From: CAVYBY01 sp963766935
GTDB taxonomy: Bacteria > Actinomycetota > UBA4738 > HRBIN12
NCBI GenBank assembly: GCA_963766935.1
Contig: CAVYBY010000007.1
Location: 124,001 to 188,000, forward strand
Length of the DNA: 64,000 bases
Reading direction: 5' to 3'
Program-made: the position numbers and the translations under genes
The notes under the pieces: generated by a model
Database searches by the model: none
Told to the model about the DNA's origin: nothing
The model's input: the letters and a program-made list of their open reading frames with translations, nothing else
Shown here: positions 10,111-18,887 of the stretch, in pieces
Numbering within the stretch: position 1 is the first letter of the stretch
Layout: every line of letters begins with the position of its first letter

Positions 10111-10593
10111 TCAGAGGTTGACGACCATGGTCCAGTGGTCGCCCTGCTCCGAGACCTGCTGGAACCCGGCCGCCTGATACATCATCCGCGACCGGTTGTG
10201 CACGGCGACCGAGAGGCTGACGGCCTGATAGCCCTCTTCACGCGCCTGAACCAGGCAGGAATGAAGGATCGCGTGACCGATGCCCTTGCGCCGGTGCAGC
10301 GGCAGGACCGCGATCGAGAGCTCGGGTGTCTTGTCGTCGACGAAGCCGTAGCCCGGCTCCTCGATCGAGAACACCCGGTACCAGGCCGCGCCGACCGGCT
10401 CCTCGTCGAGCTCGGCGATCACCCCGCCGTCGCCGGGTCGGGTGCCCCATTCCTCGTGGTAGCGGCGGATCATCGGCTCGTCCAAGACCTGCTCCATCGG
10501 TTCCCGCGGCCAGTCCGGGCTCCAGCGGGCGGCCTCGTAGACCATCGTCTTGAGGAACTCGACGTCCTTCTCGGTGGCCGGTCGGATGTTCAC
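10111..10593 (-). CDS. GNAT-family N-acetyltransferase
   Basis: A 160-residue acetyl-CoA-dependent acyltransferase. The acetyl-CoA pyrophosphate loop is the RRKGIG segment of LSIAVLPLHRRKGIG, and the C-terminal half carries the typical N-R-S..MYQAAGF motif. GTG at 10593 is preferred: AGGAGG lies seven bases upstream and the domain begins at once (NIRPATEKD). The substrate is not evident. It is the last gene of the reverse-strand unit with the kinase, regulator, KimA-like permease and HD protein, 22 bases behind the HD gene, so it may be co-transcribed with potassium functions. Confidence 0.85.
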   Translation of the reverse strand: MNIRPATEKDVEFLKTMVYEAARWSPDWPREPMEQVLDEPMIRRYHEEWGTRPGDGGVIAELDEEPVGAAWYRVFSIEEPGYGFVDDKTPELSIAVLPLHRRKGIGHAILHSCLVQAREEGYQAVSLSVAVHNRSRMMYQAAGFQQVSEQGDHWTMVVNL

Positions 10594-10615
10594 GCTTCGC
10601 CTCCTCGCGGCAAGC

Positions 10616-11191
10616 CTAGCCCGCCGCGGGCGATTCGGAGCCCGCGAGGCCGATGTCGGCGGCGACCCGCTGGAGGCCCTCGATCGAGACCGCGAGGAAC
10701 TCCTCGAGCGGCAACCCGATCGAGGTCTCGACATCGGTCACCTCTTCGCGATTCACCCCCGGCGCAAAGGCCTTCTCCTTGAGCTTCTTCTTCACGGAGG
10801 AGACCTTCATCCCGGACGCGCGCTCGGGCCGAACGAGCGCCGCCGCGACCAGCAGCCCGGCGATGGCATCGGCGTGCACCACCGCGCGCGACATGAGGTC
10901 GGTCCGGTACTGCGGATGGGCGTGGGCGAGCACGCCGTTGACGATCGATTCCTCGACACCGGCCTCCCGGAGCCAGCCGGCGGCCATGTGGGCATGGCCG
11001 GCCGCGTCGTCCCCGGTGTGGTCCTGGTCCAGGTCGTGGAAGAGGCCCGTCATCCCCCAGCGGTCCTGGTCCTCGCCGAACCGATCCGCCAGCGACCGCA
11101 TCACGCCTTCCACCGAGATCAGGTGGCGAACGGTGGTCTCCTTCAAGCAGTGCTGCCGGCAGAGCTCGATGGCGGCCGCCCGCTCGATCAT
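10616..11191 (-). CDS. HD-domain (HDIG-like) phosphohydrolase
   Basis: A 191-residue protein with the metal-binding pattern of HD phosphohydrolases: an early His (VRHLISVEG), the HD pair in LFHDLDQDH, a His in VLAHAHPQY and an Asp in VHADAIAGLL. Such proteins hydrolyse nucleotides or other phosphate esters; the substrate here is unknown. The ATG at 11191 overlaps the stop of the KimA-like permease gene by four bases, so the two are probably translationally coupled. Since KimA-type transporters are c-di-AMP-controlled in Bacillus, a cyclic-nucleotide substrate is possible, but that is inference only. Confidence 0.82.
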   Translation of the reverse strand: MIERAAAIELCRQHCLKETTVRHLISVEGVMRSLADRFGEDQDRWGMTGLFHDLDQDHTGDDAAGHAHMAAGWLREAGVEESIVNGVLAHAHPQYRTDLMSRAVVHADAIAGLLVAAALVRPERASGMKVSSVKKKLKEKAFAPGVNREEVTDVETSIGLPLEEFLAVSIEGLQRVAADIGLAGSESPAAG

Positions 11192-13534
11192 GCGGTCACC
11201 GGCTTCTCCGCGACCGGCCGCGTCTGCAACACGAAGGGCACGCTGGAAAGGACCACGCGCTCCTCGAACAGCAGCAGCCGCTTGACGAAGAGCGCGTTCT
11301 GGTTGTGCAGGAGCAAGTGCCGCCACTTCGCGACGATGACCTCGGGCATGACAACGGTCACGACGGTGTCGGGACGCGCGGTGAACCGGCGGACCTCGCC
11401 GAGCATCGGACCGGTGAGATCGCGGAACGGCGCCTCGATCACATCGAGCGCCACGCCGATGCGCCGGTTGAACCAGTCCATCTCGACCGCCTCGGCCAGT
11501 TCCGGGTCGAGTTCGAACGTGACCGCGCGCGTCTCGGTCGCTTCGAGCGACTGTGCGTAGTTCACCGCCCGGATCGTTGCGTCGTTCACCCCCGAGACGA
11601 AGATAAGCGCCACCGTCCGTTGCGGGATCAGCGGTTTCGCGTCGACCCCCACCGGACGCCCGTCCTCCTCGGTGACCGGGACGTCGGCGACGACGACATT
11701 CGGCAGGGCCAGCAGGCCCGACTTCAACCGCACGAGGTCGCGCCGGCGCAGCAGGTACGCGAGAAGCCGGCCCCGGACCAGCTCGGGGACGACCACGGTG
11801 ACGAAGTCGTTGGGCTCTCGCGGCAGCGCGGCCAGGTACCGGCGCACCGCGGGGACGCCCAGCCCGCCGGGCAGCGCCTCGAGGTCCGGGCCGCCGCCCG
11901 CGATCGCCCGCCATCGGTCCTGGACGTCCGGCGGAACGGTGCTCCCCTGTGTCGGATAGACCGCGTGGACCTCCGTCGGTCGCAGCGACCTCACGTAGCC
12001 GAGGGCCTCCGCGGTGGCAGCCGAGAACTCCTGGACCAGCAGCACGACCCGGTTGGCGCCGACGTCGCCCGGCTGGATGGACCCCCGGCGAAGCTGGGCG
12101 CGAACGGACTCGTAGTGGCGGTGGATGGCCATCAGGACGGGAATCACGAGGGCCATCACGGTGATGGTCAGCCACGCCCCACGCACGAACTTGGTCGCGG
12201 TGATGACGACCAGCACGACGCCCGTGGTCGTGGCGCCGATCGCGCTGACGATGATCGACCGCCGTCCACCCTTGACGGACCCGGGGGCGGTTCGAAGCAG
12301 CGCCATCCCCCGGCGCACCATTCCGGTCTGGGAGAGCGTGAACGAGGTGAAGACGCCGACCACGTACATCTGGATCAGCTTCGTGAGGTTGGCGTCGAAC
12401 GCGTAGATGACGACGCACGACGCAAGCCCGAGCCCGATCACGCCGTTGGAGAACACCAGCCGGTCGCCGCGGTTCATGAACTGTCTCGGCATGTAGTGGT
12501 CGCGAGCCAGGATCATCGACAGGCGCGGGAAGTCCTGGAACGCCGTGTTCGCCGCGAGCACGAGGATGGCCGCCGTGAATCCCTGGACGACGTAGAAGAA
12601 CCAGTCGTCGCCGAACACCGTGCGGGCGACCTGCGCGACGACGGACCGGTGCTCGCTGACGGTGATGCCGTCGATGTGGACCGCGAGCCAGGAGGATGCC
12701 CAGGAACATGGTGATCGAGATCACCCCCATGGCGAGCAGCGTCTGCGCGGCGTTCTTCGCCTGCGGCCGGCGGAACGCCGGGACGCCGTCGGAGATGGCC
12801 TCGACACCGGTGAGCGCGGTGGCGCCCGACGAGAACGCCCGCAGGAGAACCCACAGGCTCACCGACCCACCCGCCGTCGCGAGCTCGGTGATGCTCTGGA
12901 TGTGCTCGGCCTGAGGACAGCCGCCGAGGCATCGCCAGAAGCCGACGATGATCATGAGCAGGATGCAGAAGATGAAGCCGTAGGTCGGGATCGCGAACAG
13001 CGTTCCGGATTCCCGGACGCCGCGGAGGTTGGCGAACGTGATGAGCAGCACGAAGCCCATGGCAAGCAGGACCTTGTGCTGCGCCAGACCCGGAACCGCC
13101 GACACGATCGCGAAGACGCCCGCCACCGTCGAGACGACCACCGTGAGCATGTAGTCGACCAGCAGGGCCGACGCCGCCACCAAGCCGAACCCGACGCCCA
13201 GGTTCTCCTTCGTCACGATGTACGCGCCGCCGCCTCCGGGGTAGGCGCGAACCGTCTGGCGGTAGCTGCTGATGACGACGACCATCAGCAGGCAGATCAG
13301 GGTCGTGATCGGGAACGCCAGATGCTTCACGGCCAGACTCGCGCCCAGCAAGACGATGAGGATCTCCTCGGTCGCGTACGCGACCGAGGACAGCGCGTCG
13401 GAGGAGAAGACCGGCAGCGCGAGGATCTTCGGCAGGAACGTGTGCTCGAGGTGGCTGCTGGCGACGGCTCGGCCGACCAGCATCCGCTTCAGGACGCCGC
13501 GGCCGGAGGTCGAGGGCGGGGCAGACGTTGCCAT
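11188..13534 (-). pseudogene. KimA-like APC-superfamily potassium permease 1 (one frameshift)
   Basis: Membrane permease of the APC superfamily resembling KimA (YdaO), the high-affinity K+ importer of Bacillus subtilis. The N-terminal part has the signature LPVFSSDALSSVAYATEEIL, then SYRQTVRAYPGGGGAYIV, about 12 hydrophobic segments, and a cytosolic C-terminal region of about 300 residues. It is a paralogue of the permease at 15787. One frame change near 12688 joins the upstream part (ending MFLGILLA) to the downstream part (AVHIDGITVSEH); alignment with the paralogue shows little or nothing missing there. A one-base error is likely. It starts 13 bases after the response regulator gene and overlaps the HD gene by four bases. 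Amino-acid transport is the alternative function. Confidence 0.8.
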
Positions 13535-13547
13535 GGACCAGGTGATC

Positions 13548-14238
13548 CTAGCCGGACCCCTCCGCGATCCACCGGTATCCGACACCCGGCTCGGTCGTGA
13601 TCAGCTTCGGGTTGGCGGCCTCGTCCTCCAGCTTGCGGCGAAGGGCACGGACGTAGGTTCGCAGGTAGGTGGTCTCGGAGCCGTACCCCTGTCCCCACAC
13701 GGTGCGAAGGAGCCACTGGTGGGTGAGCAGCTTTCCCGGGTTGCGAACGAAGGCCTCCAGCAGCCCGTACTCGGTCGGCGTGAGGTGCACGGGATCGCCG
13801 TCCAGCTCAACGAGCCGCCGGGCGAGATCGACCGAGAGCCCGCCGAACCGCATCCGCGAGGGCGCCGCTTCGCCGCGATTGGCTCCGACGCCGCATGGCC
13901 GCCCGCGCTCGCGCCAGCAGCTCGTCCATGCCGAACGGCTTCGTGACGTAGTCGTCGGCGCCGGCGTCGAGCGCCGACACCTTGTCTCGCTGGGTCTCGC
14001 GGACCGACAGCACGATGATCGGGACCTCCGAGAACGCGCGGACGCGCCGGATCACCTCCGTTCCATCGATGTCGGGAAGGCCAAGATCCAGCAAGACGAG
14101 ATCGGGGGCCCGCTCGGCGACCTCGACGACGCCCTCACCCCCCGTCCCGACGGTCGTCACCTCGTTGCCGTGCGCCTCCAGGCTCGTCCGGAGCGCGCGG
14201 CGGATCTGTGGTTCGTCGTCGACGACGAGGATCCTCAC
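13548..14238 (-). pseudogene. OmpR/KdpE-type response regulator (one frameshift)
   Basis: Two-domain transcription regulator. The receiver starts MRILVVDDEPQ and has the phosphoacceptor in LVLLDLGLP, the Thr/Ser switch in IIVLSVRE and the Lys in DYVTKPF. The winged-helix output domain includes LTPTEYGLLEAF, RTVWGQGYGSETTYLRTYV and the C-terminal LITTEPGVGYRW typical of KdpE. A single frame change near 13885 separates the domains; the linker reads on sensibly in the shifted frame (GANRGEAAPSR), so about 230 residues would be intact after correction. Its start overlaps the kinase stop by four bases (ATGA), and it runs into the permease gene 13 bases later. Likely partner of the kinase upstream. 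Confidence 0.87.
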
Positions 14239-15686
14239 GACGCCCCCGTCCCGGCGACACCCGCGATGGGCAGCTCGAAAACGACGACGGCGCCGCTGCC
14301 CGGCGCGCCCTCGACCCGGATGGTGCCGCCGTGGGCCACGACGATCGCGCGCGCGATGGCGAGCCCGAGCCCGCTCCCGGGCCGGGGCGGCTCGGTGTCG
14401 CCCCGGTAGAAGGCCTCGAACACGCGCTCACGGTCTTCGGGCGCGATCCCCGGCCCTCGATCCGCCACTCGCACCTGCACGACGTCGCGGAACCGCGCCG
14501 CGGAGATATGGACGGCGCCGCCGGGCGGCGAGTGGCGCACGGCGTTCTCCAGCAGGTTGGTCAGCACCTGATCGATCTGCACCGGATCGGCAAGGATGTC
14601 CGGGAGATCCGGACGGACGGCGAGCTCGACCGAGATCCCGTCCAACTGCGAGCGCATCCGCGCGACGACCGACGCCGCGATCTCATCGAGAGCGACGGCT
14701 TCGCGCGCCGGCGACATCACGCCCGCGCGGATCTTCGTCAGATCCATCAGGTTGCCGACGAGTCGGTTCAACCGGTCGGTTTCTTCGAGGATGGTCGTCA
14801 GCAGTTCGCGCTGCTGTCCGGCGTCGTGCGACACGGTCTGGTCCAGCAGGCTCGTCACCCCCGCCTTGATCGATGCGAGCGGCGTTCGCAGGTCGTGCGA
14901 CACGCTCGAGAAGAGCGCCGCTCGAAGGCGGTTCGATTCGGCGTCGACCTGCGCCCCGCGAACGCGGCCCGCGAGCTGGGCGCGCTCGAGCGCGATCGCC
15001 GCCTGCTGCGCGACGGCTTCGAGCAAGGCGCGCTCCTCCCCGGACGGGACCGGCGCGCCGGCCGGGCGCGTCACGGACAAGGTGCCGAACGGTTCGGCCC
15101 CGAGCGTCAGCGGAACCACCTCCGGCGACGCGGCGTTGGAGGCGACGCGAGCGCCGGCGGCGCCGCGAACCTCCTCGTCGTCGAGCATCGCGCGGACCTC
15201 GCAGTGCTCGAGCCCGAACGGCTCGAGGAGCGCGGTCGCGAAGTCGGTCAGCACGCGCTCGATCGGGTCGCCGGAGAGCAGCTTCGTCGACAGATAGCCG
15301 AGCAGACGGGTCTCGCGCTCACGGCGGGTCGCCCTGGCTCGATCTTCGATCGCCCTGGCCAGAAGCGTCCCGACGATGGTGGCGGACACGAGAAACACGA
15401 CCAGGGCGACGAGATCCTCCGGTCGCTGCACCCAGAAGGTGTGCCTCGGCGGGGTGAAGAAGAAGTTCAGGCAGGCGAACGCGAGCAGCGCCGCCGACAA
15501 GCCGCTGACGAGCCCGCCCACGGCGGCGGATGCGACGACGGCGAGCAGATAGATGGAGGCAATCGAGACGCGTTCGCGAAACGGCTGGGCGACCGCCGTG
15601 GCGGCGCCCACGGCGACGACCGCGGCGAGCACCGCGCGGGGGATCGACGCCTGCCGCGGGGAGGCCACCCAAGCGGAGAGCTTCAC
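14235..15686 (-). CDS. KdpD-type sensor histidine kinase lacking the KdpD N-terminal domain
   Basis: A 483-residue sensor kinase. It has an N-terminal four-helix DUF4118 membrane region as in KdpD (with LNFFFTPPRHTFWV), then a GAF-like domain (about residues 145-235), the dimerisation/phosphorylation box SVSHDLRTPLASIKAG, and an ATPase domain with the N-box LLENAVRHSPPGG and GSGLGLAIARAIV. Full-length KdpD also carries about 370 N-terminal residues (KdpD plus USP domain) that are absent; a separate gene at 19618 supplies them. Start is GTG. It heads the unit kinase - regulator - KimA1 - HD - GNAT and is divergent from KimA2. K+ or turgor sensing is inferred from context. Confidence 0.88.
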   Translation of the reverse strand: MKLSAWVASPRQASIPRAVLAAVVAVGAATAVAQPFRERVSIASIYLLAVVASAAVGGLVSGLSAALLAFACLNFFFTPPRHTFWVQRPEDLVALVVFLVSATIVGTLLARAIEDRARATRRERETRLLGYLSTKLLSGDPIERVLTDFATALLEPFGLEHCEVRAMLDDEEVRGAAGARVASNAASPEVVPLTLGAEPFGTLSVTRPAGAPVPSGEERALLEAVAQQAAIALERAQLAGRVRGAQVDAESNRLRAALFSSVSHDLRTPLASIKAGVTSLLDQTVSHDAGQQRELLTTILEETDRLNRLVGNLMDLTKIRAGVMSPAREAVALDEIAASVVARMRSQLDGISVELAVRPDLPDILADPVQIDQVLTNLLENAVRHSPPGGAVHISAARFRDVVQVRVADRGPGIAPEDRERVFEAFYRGDTEPPRPGSGLGLAIARAIVVAHGGTIRVEGAPGSGAVVVFELPIAGVAGTGAS

Positions 15687-15713
15687 GAACTCACGCTAGC
15701 CGCTCGGCAAGCC

Positions 15714-15767
15714 CTTCACGCGATCTTCACGCCCTCGCGGCATTCCTTCACGGGACCTTTACGGCGC
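15714..15767. promoter_or_regulatory. Four CTTCACG direct repeats on an 11-bp helical period (OmpR/PhoB-type operator)
   Basis: The divergent region between the kinase and KimA2 holds CTTCACG at 15714, 15725 and 15746 and CTTTACG at 15757. Start-to-start distances are 11, 21 and 11 bp, so all four lie on one helix face as two head-to-tail pairs. That is the arrangement bound by OmpR-family regulators such as PhoB and Streptomyces PhoP, whose units also have an 11-bp period. The neighbouring OmpR-type regulator is the natural candidate to bind here. Confidence 0.65.
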
Positions 15768-15786
15768 CGCGCCGACACTCAGGGAC

Positions 15787-18213
15787 ATGAAGGTCGAACG
15801 GCGAGTGGACCCGCGAATCGAAGCGCCGCGTCCCCCGGGGTCCCCGGGCGGGCAGAACGCGTTCCCCCAGGGCCTCGGGTACGGGATCAAGCGGCTGATC
15901 CTCGGGCCCGCGCTTCCCACCTCGAACCTGATCCACGAGCGGCTCGGCAAGCCGACGGCGCTCGCGGTCTTCGCGTCCGACAACCTCTCCTCGGTCGCCT
16001 ACGCCACCGAGGAGATCCTCAAGGTGGCGGTGCCGGTGGTGGGGATCGCGGCCTTCGGGGTCGTGATGCCGATCACCGCCGGGATCCTGGCCGTCCTGGC
16101 CATCCTGCTGTTCTCCTACCGCCAGACCATCCGCGCCTACCCGAGCGCCGGCGGCGCCTACGTCGTCACGAAGGACAACTTCGGCCTGCTGCCGGCGCAG
16201 TTCGCCGGCGTGGCGCTGCTGACCGACTACGTGCTGACGGTGTCGGTCTCGGTCGCGGCCGGCGTCGCCGCCACGACCTCCGCCTTCTCGGGCCTGTATC
16301 CGTACCGGGTCGAGCTTGCCGTCTTCTTCATCTGGTTCATCGCGTGGGGCAACCTGCGCGGCGTCCGCGAATCGGGGCGCATGTTCGCGATCCCGACCTA
16401 TCTGTTCATCGGGACGATGTTCCTGCTGCTCGGGATCGGCCTCGTGCGGAGCTTCGCCGGTGGTCTGCACCCGGCGGCGGTTCCGCCCGAGGTCGCGCGG
16501 ACGACCGGAGCCGTCGGCCTGTTCCTGATCCTGCATGCGTTCGCGTCCGGCGGGGCGGCGGTCACCGGCGTGGAGGCGGTCTCCAACGGCGTACCGGCGT
16601 TCAAGCCGCCCGAGTGGAGGAACGCCCGCACGACGCTCATGTGGATGGGAAGCCTCCTCGGGATCATGTTCCTGGGCCTGTCGTTCCTCACGGTGAAGCT
16701 CCACGTGCTGCCGACCGAGACGAAGACGGTCATCTCCCAGGTGGGCCGCGTGATCTTCGGCGGGGGCCCCCTCGGGTTCGGTCTGTTCCTGACGCTTCAG
16801 GTCGCCACGACGCTGATCCTGATCCTGGCGGCCAACACGTCGTTCGCGGACTTCCCGCGTCTGGCCAACTTCCAGGCGGCCGACCACTTCATGCCGCATC
16901 AGCTGACCGTTCGCGGACACCGGCTCGTGTTCTCCAACGGCGTCGTCGGCCTTGCGGTCGCGGCCACCGTCCTGGTCGTGGCGTTCGGGGCCGACGTCTC
17001 CAGGCTGATTCCGCTCTATGCGATCGGCGTGTTCACGTCCTTCACCCTGTCCCAGGCGGGGATGTCGAAGCGCCATCTGCGCCTGCGGGAGCCCGGATGG
17101 CGGCACGGCCTCCTCATCAACGGGCTCGGCGCGATCACGACGGCCGTGGTCGCCGTCGTCATCGGGATCACCAAGTTCCGCCACGGCGCCTGGGCCGTGA
17201 TGGTCTTCGTCCCCGTGATGGTCTTCGTCCTCGTTCGCATGAACCGGCACTACGAGCGCGAAGAGGACGAGCTCGAGGGCGCGATGGGCCGGTTCGACGC
17301 GGCGGGTGTCCGGCGGCCGGTGACGGTGCTCCTCGTCGAGGCGCTGGATCACAAGACCGTGCACGCCCTCCAGTACGCGAAGACGTGCCGCGCCGAAGAG
17401 ATCGTCGCCGTGCACCTGGAGGAGGATCCCGACGAGGCGGCGGCGCTCGAGGCGGCGTGGTCCTCCACTCCCGCGCTGCGCGGCGTTCCGCTGCGGATCC
17501 TGCGCGGCCGGGGGGACCGGGGGGTCCGGCTCGGCGGCTTCGTCGGCTCGCTTCCCGAAGACCGCGACGTGAACGTCCTGATCCCGGTCCAGCACGAGGT
17601 CCGCGCGCTCGAGCGGCTCTCCGACGCGCGCGACGGTGCCAGGCTCGCCCGCGCCATGCTGCCGTACTCGCAGGTCCGGGTGACGCTCGTCAGGGACCAT
17701 CCCGACCGCGTGCATCCACTGTCGCACGACGCCGGCGGGCGGCCCATCATCCGGCTCAACCCACGCGGGACGCACACCGTCGTCGTGCTCGTCGACCGGC
17801 TCGACCGGGCCGTCCTGCGAGCCGTCCGCTACGCGCTCACCCTCGGGACGGCGGACGTCTGGGCGCTGCACGCCGCGGTCGACCCGGAGAAGGCCGCACG
17901 GCTCGTCGATCGTTGGATGACCTATGCCCTGCCGGTCCCGCTCGATGTCGTCGAGTGCTGGGACCGCAACGCGGCCCGCGCGCTGGAGCAGCAGGTGTTG
18001 CGCATGGCCGGGAGCGGGAGCGAGGTCACGGTCGTCATGCCCCGCAGAGACTTCCCGACGCTTCGGCAGCGCCTGCTGCACGACCGGACCAGCCGGAAGA
18101 TCGCGCGGGCGCTGGGGCGGTACCCGCACGTCGACGTCACCGCGGTTCCCTACTTCTTCGCCCATCGGGGGACGCCCGTTCGGCCCGTGGCCGCGCCCGA
18201 GGCAGTCAAGTAG
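15787..18213 (+). CDS. KimA-like APC-superfamily potassium permease 2
   Basis: An 808-residue permease. The membrane domain (to about residue 480) carries LAVFASDNLSSVAYATEEIL and SYRQTIRAYPSAGGAYVV, close to KimA/YdaO. The long cytosolic C-terminal part (about 500-808) seems to contain two USP-like Rossmann repeats, beginning at VTVLLVEALDHKTVHAL and THTVVVLVDRLDRAVL. That is longer than the Bacillus protein of about 600 residues. It is followed 11 bases later by two TrkA-type NAD-binding proteins and a free KdpD N-terminal domain, so K+ uptake under nucleotide control is the best reading; transport of an amino acid is possible. The 11-bp direct repeats lie just upstream. Confidence 0.85.
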   Translation: MKVERRVDPRIEAPRPPGSPGGQNAFPQGLGYGIKRLILGPALPTSNLIHERLGKPTALAVFASDNLSSVAYATEEILKVAVPVVGIAAFGVVMPITAGILAVLAILLFSYRQTIRAYPSAGGAYVVTKDNFGLLPAQFAGVALLTDYVLTVSVSVAAGVAATTSAFSGLYPYRVELAVFFIWFIAWGNLRGVRESGRMFAIPTYLFIGTMFLLLGIGLVRSFAGGLHPAAVPPEVARTTGAVGLFLILHAFASGGAAVTGVEAVSNGVPAFKPPEWRNARTTLMWMGSLLGIMFLGLSFLTVKLHVLPTETKTVISQVGRVIFGGGPLGFGLFLTLQVATTLILILAANTSFADFPRLANFQAADHFMPHQLTVRGHRLVFSNGVVGLAVAATVLVVAFGADVSRLIPLYAIGVFTSFTLSQAGMSKRHLRLREPGWRHGLLINGLGAITTAVVAVVIGITKFRHGAWAVMVFVPVMVFVLVRMNRHYEREEDELEGAMGRFDAAGVRRPVTVLLVEALDHKTVHALQYAKTCRAEEIVAVHLEEDPDEAAALEAAWSSTPALRGVPLRILRGRGDRGVRLGGFVGSLPEDRDVNVLIPVQHEVRALERLSDARDGARLARAMLPYSQVRVTLVRDHPDRVHPLSHDAGGRPIIRLNPRGTHTVVVLVDRLDRAVLRAVRYALTLGTADVWALHAAVDPEKAARLVDRWMTYALPVPLDVVECWDRNAARALEQQVLRMAGSGSEVTVVMPRRDFPTLRQRLLHDRTSRKIARALGRYPHVDVTAVPYFFAHRGTPVRPVAAPEAVK

Positions 18214-18216
18214 GCT
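18211..18216 (+). promoter_or_regulatory. Possible -10 element (TAGGCT) for leaderless trkA transcript
   Basis: TAGGCT ends eight bases before the GTG of the first TrkA gene, and no Shine-Dalgarno sequence is visible there. This would place transcription start at or beside the start codon. The TAG is also the stop of KimA2, so it could be coincidence. Confidence 0.3.
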
Positions 18217-18224
18217 TCGCTGCC

Positions 18225-18887
18225 GTGCGCGTGATCATCATGGGCTGCGGCCGTGTCGGTTCCTCGCTCAGCCATACGCTCCTCGCGGGGTCGCACCAGG
18301 TGACGGTCATCGACAAGAAACCCGCCGCCTTCGTCAAGTACCCGCCCGGCGACGGGGCCACGGAGATCGTCGGCCTCGGGTTCGATCGCGACGTGCTCGA
18401 ATCCGCCGGGATCAAGGAGACCGATGCGTTCGTGGCGGTCTCGAGCGGCGACAACTCCAACATCGTGTCGGCGCGCGTGGCACTCGAGCACTACCACGTG
18501 CCGAAGGTGGTCGCGCGCATCTACGACCCGCGGCGCGCCGAGATCTACCAGAGGCTCAACATCCCGACCGTGGCCACGACCACGTGGGGCGTGAAGCAGA
18601 TCGAGCTCATGTTGCTGCACGACCGGCACGAGGTGCGCGAGAGCTTCGGCGGGGGCGACCTCCTCCGCGTGCGCGTGCCGATCACCGGGACGCTCGCGGG
18701 CCGGCCGGCCGAATCGTTCAACGTCGAAGGCAAGATCCTCGTCTCCGGGGTGTCGCGGGGCGGCAAGGGATTCATTCCGACCGCGACGAGCACACTGCAA
18801 GAAGGAGACTTCCTCATCGCCATGATCGACAAGGATGCGATGGATCTGCTCGACGAGCAGACCGACCCGACCACGGAGCATCACTGA
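18225..18887 (+). CDS. trkA: TrkA-family potassium channel/transporter NAD-binding protein 1 (CeoB-like)
   Basis: A 220-residue RCK/KTN protein: a Rossmann TrkA_N domain with GCGRVGSSL at residues 7-15 for NAD(H) or ATP, then a TrkA_C domain of about 75 residues. Such subunits sit on the cytosolic face of K+ transporters and gate them. GTG is the start because the Rossmann strand begins at once (VRVIIMG). It overlaps the next TrkA gene by one base (TGATG). The pair resembles mycobacterial CeoB/CeoC, which also neighbour an APC-type permease. No TrkH/KtrB membrane subunit is present in the window, so the upstream KimA-like permease is the likely partner. Confidence 0.88.
   Translation: MRVIIMGCGRVGSSLSHTLLAGSHQVTVIDKKPAAFVKYPPGDGATEIVGLGFDRDVLESAGIKETDAFVAVSSGDNSNIVSARVALEHYHVPKVVARIYDPRRAEIYQRLNIPTVATTTWGVKQIELMLLHDRHEVRESFGGGDLLRVRVPITGTLAGRPAESFNVEGKILVSGVSRGGKGFIPTATSTLQEGDFLIAMIDKDAMDLLDEQTDPTTEHH

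Noticed and set aside
15687..15786. c-di-AMP (ydaO-type) riboswitch ahead of the KimA2 gene
   Set aside because: The gap is only 100 bp, and I see direct CTTCACG repeats rather than the long multi-helix element and its conserved loops.
14208..18887. A 4.7-kb open frame on the + strand across the kinase, KimA2 and the first TrkA gene
   Set aside because: Only its last 220 codons (the TrkA protein) show domain sequence; the rest is antisense or out-of-frame to better genes.
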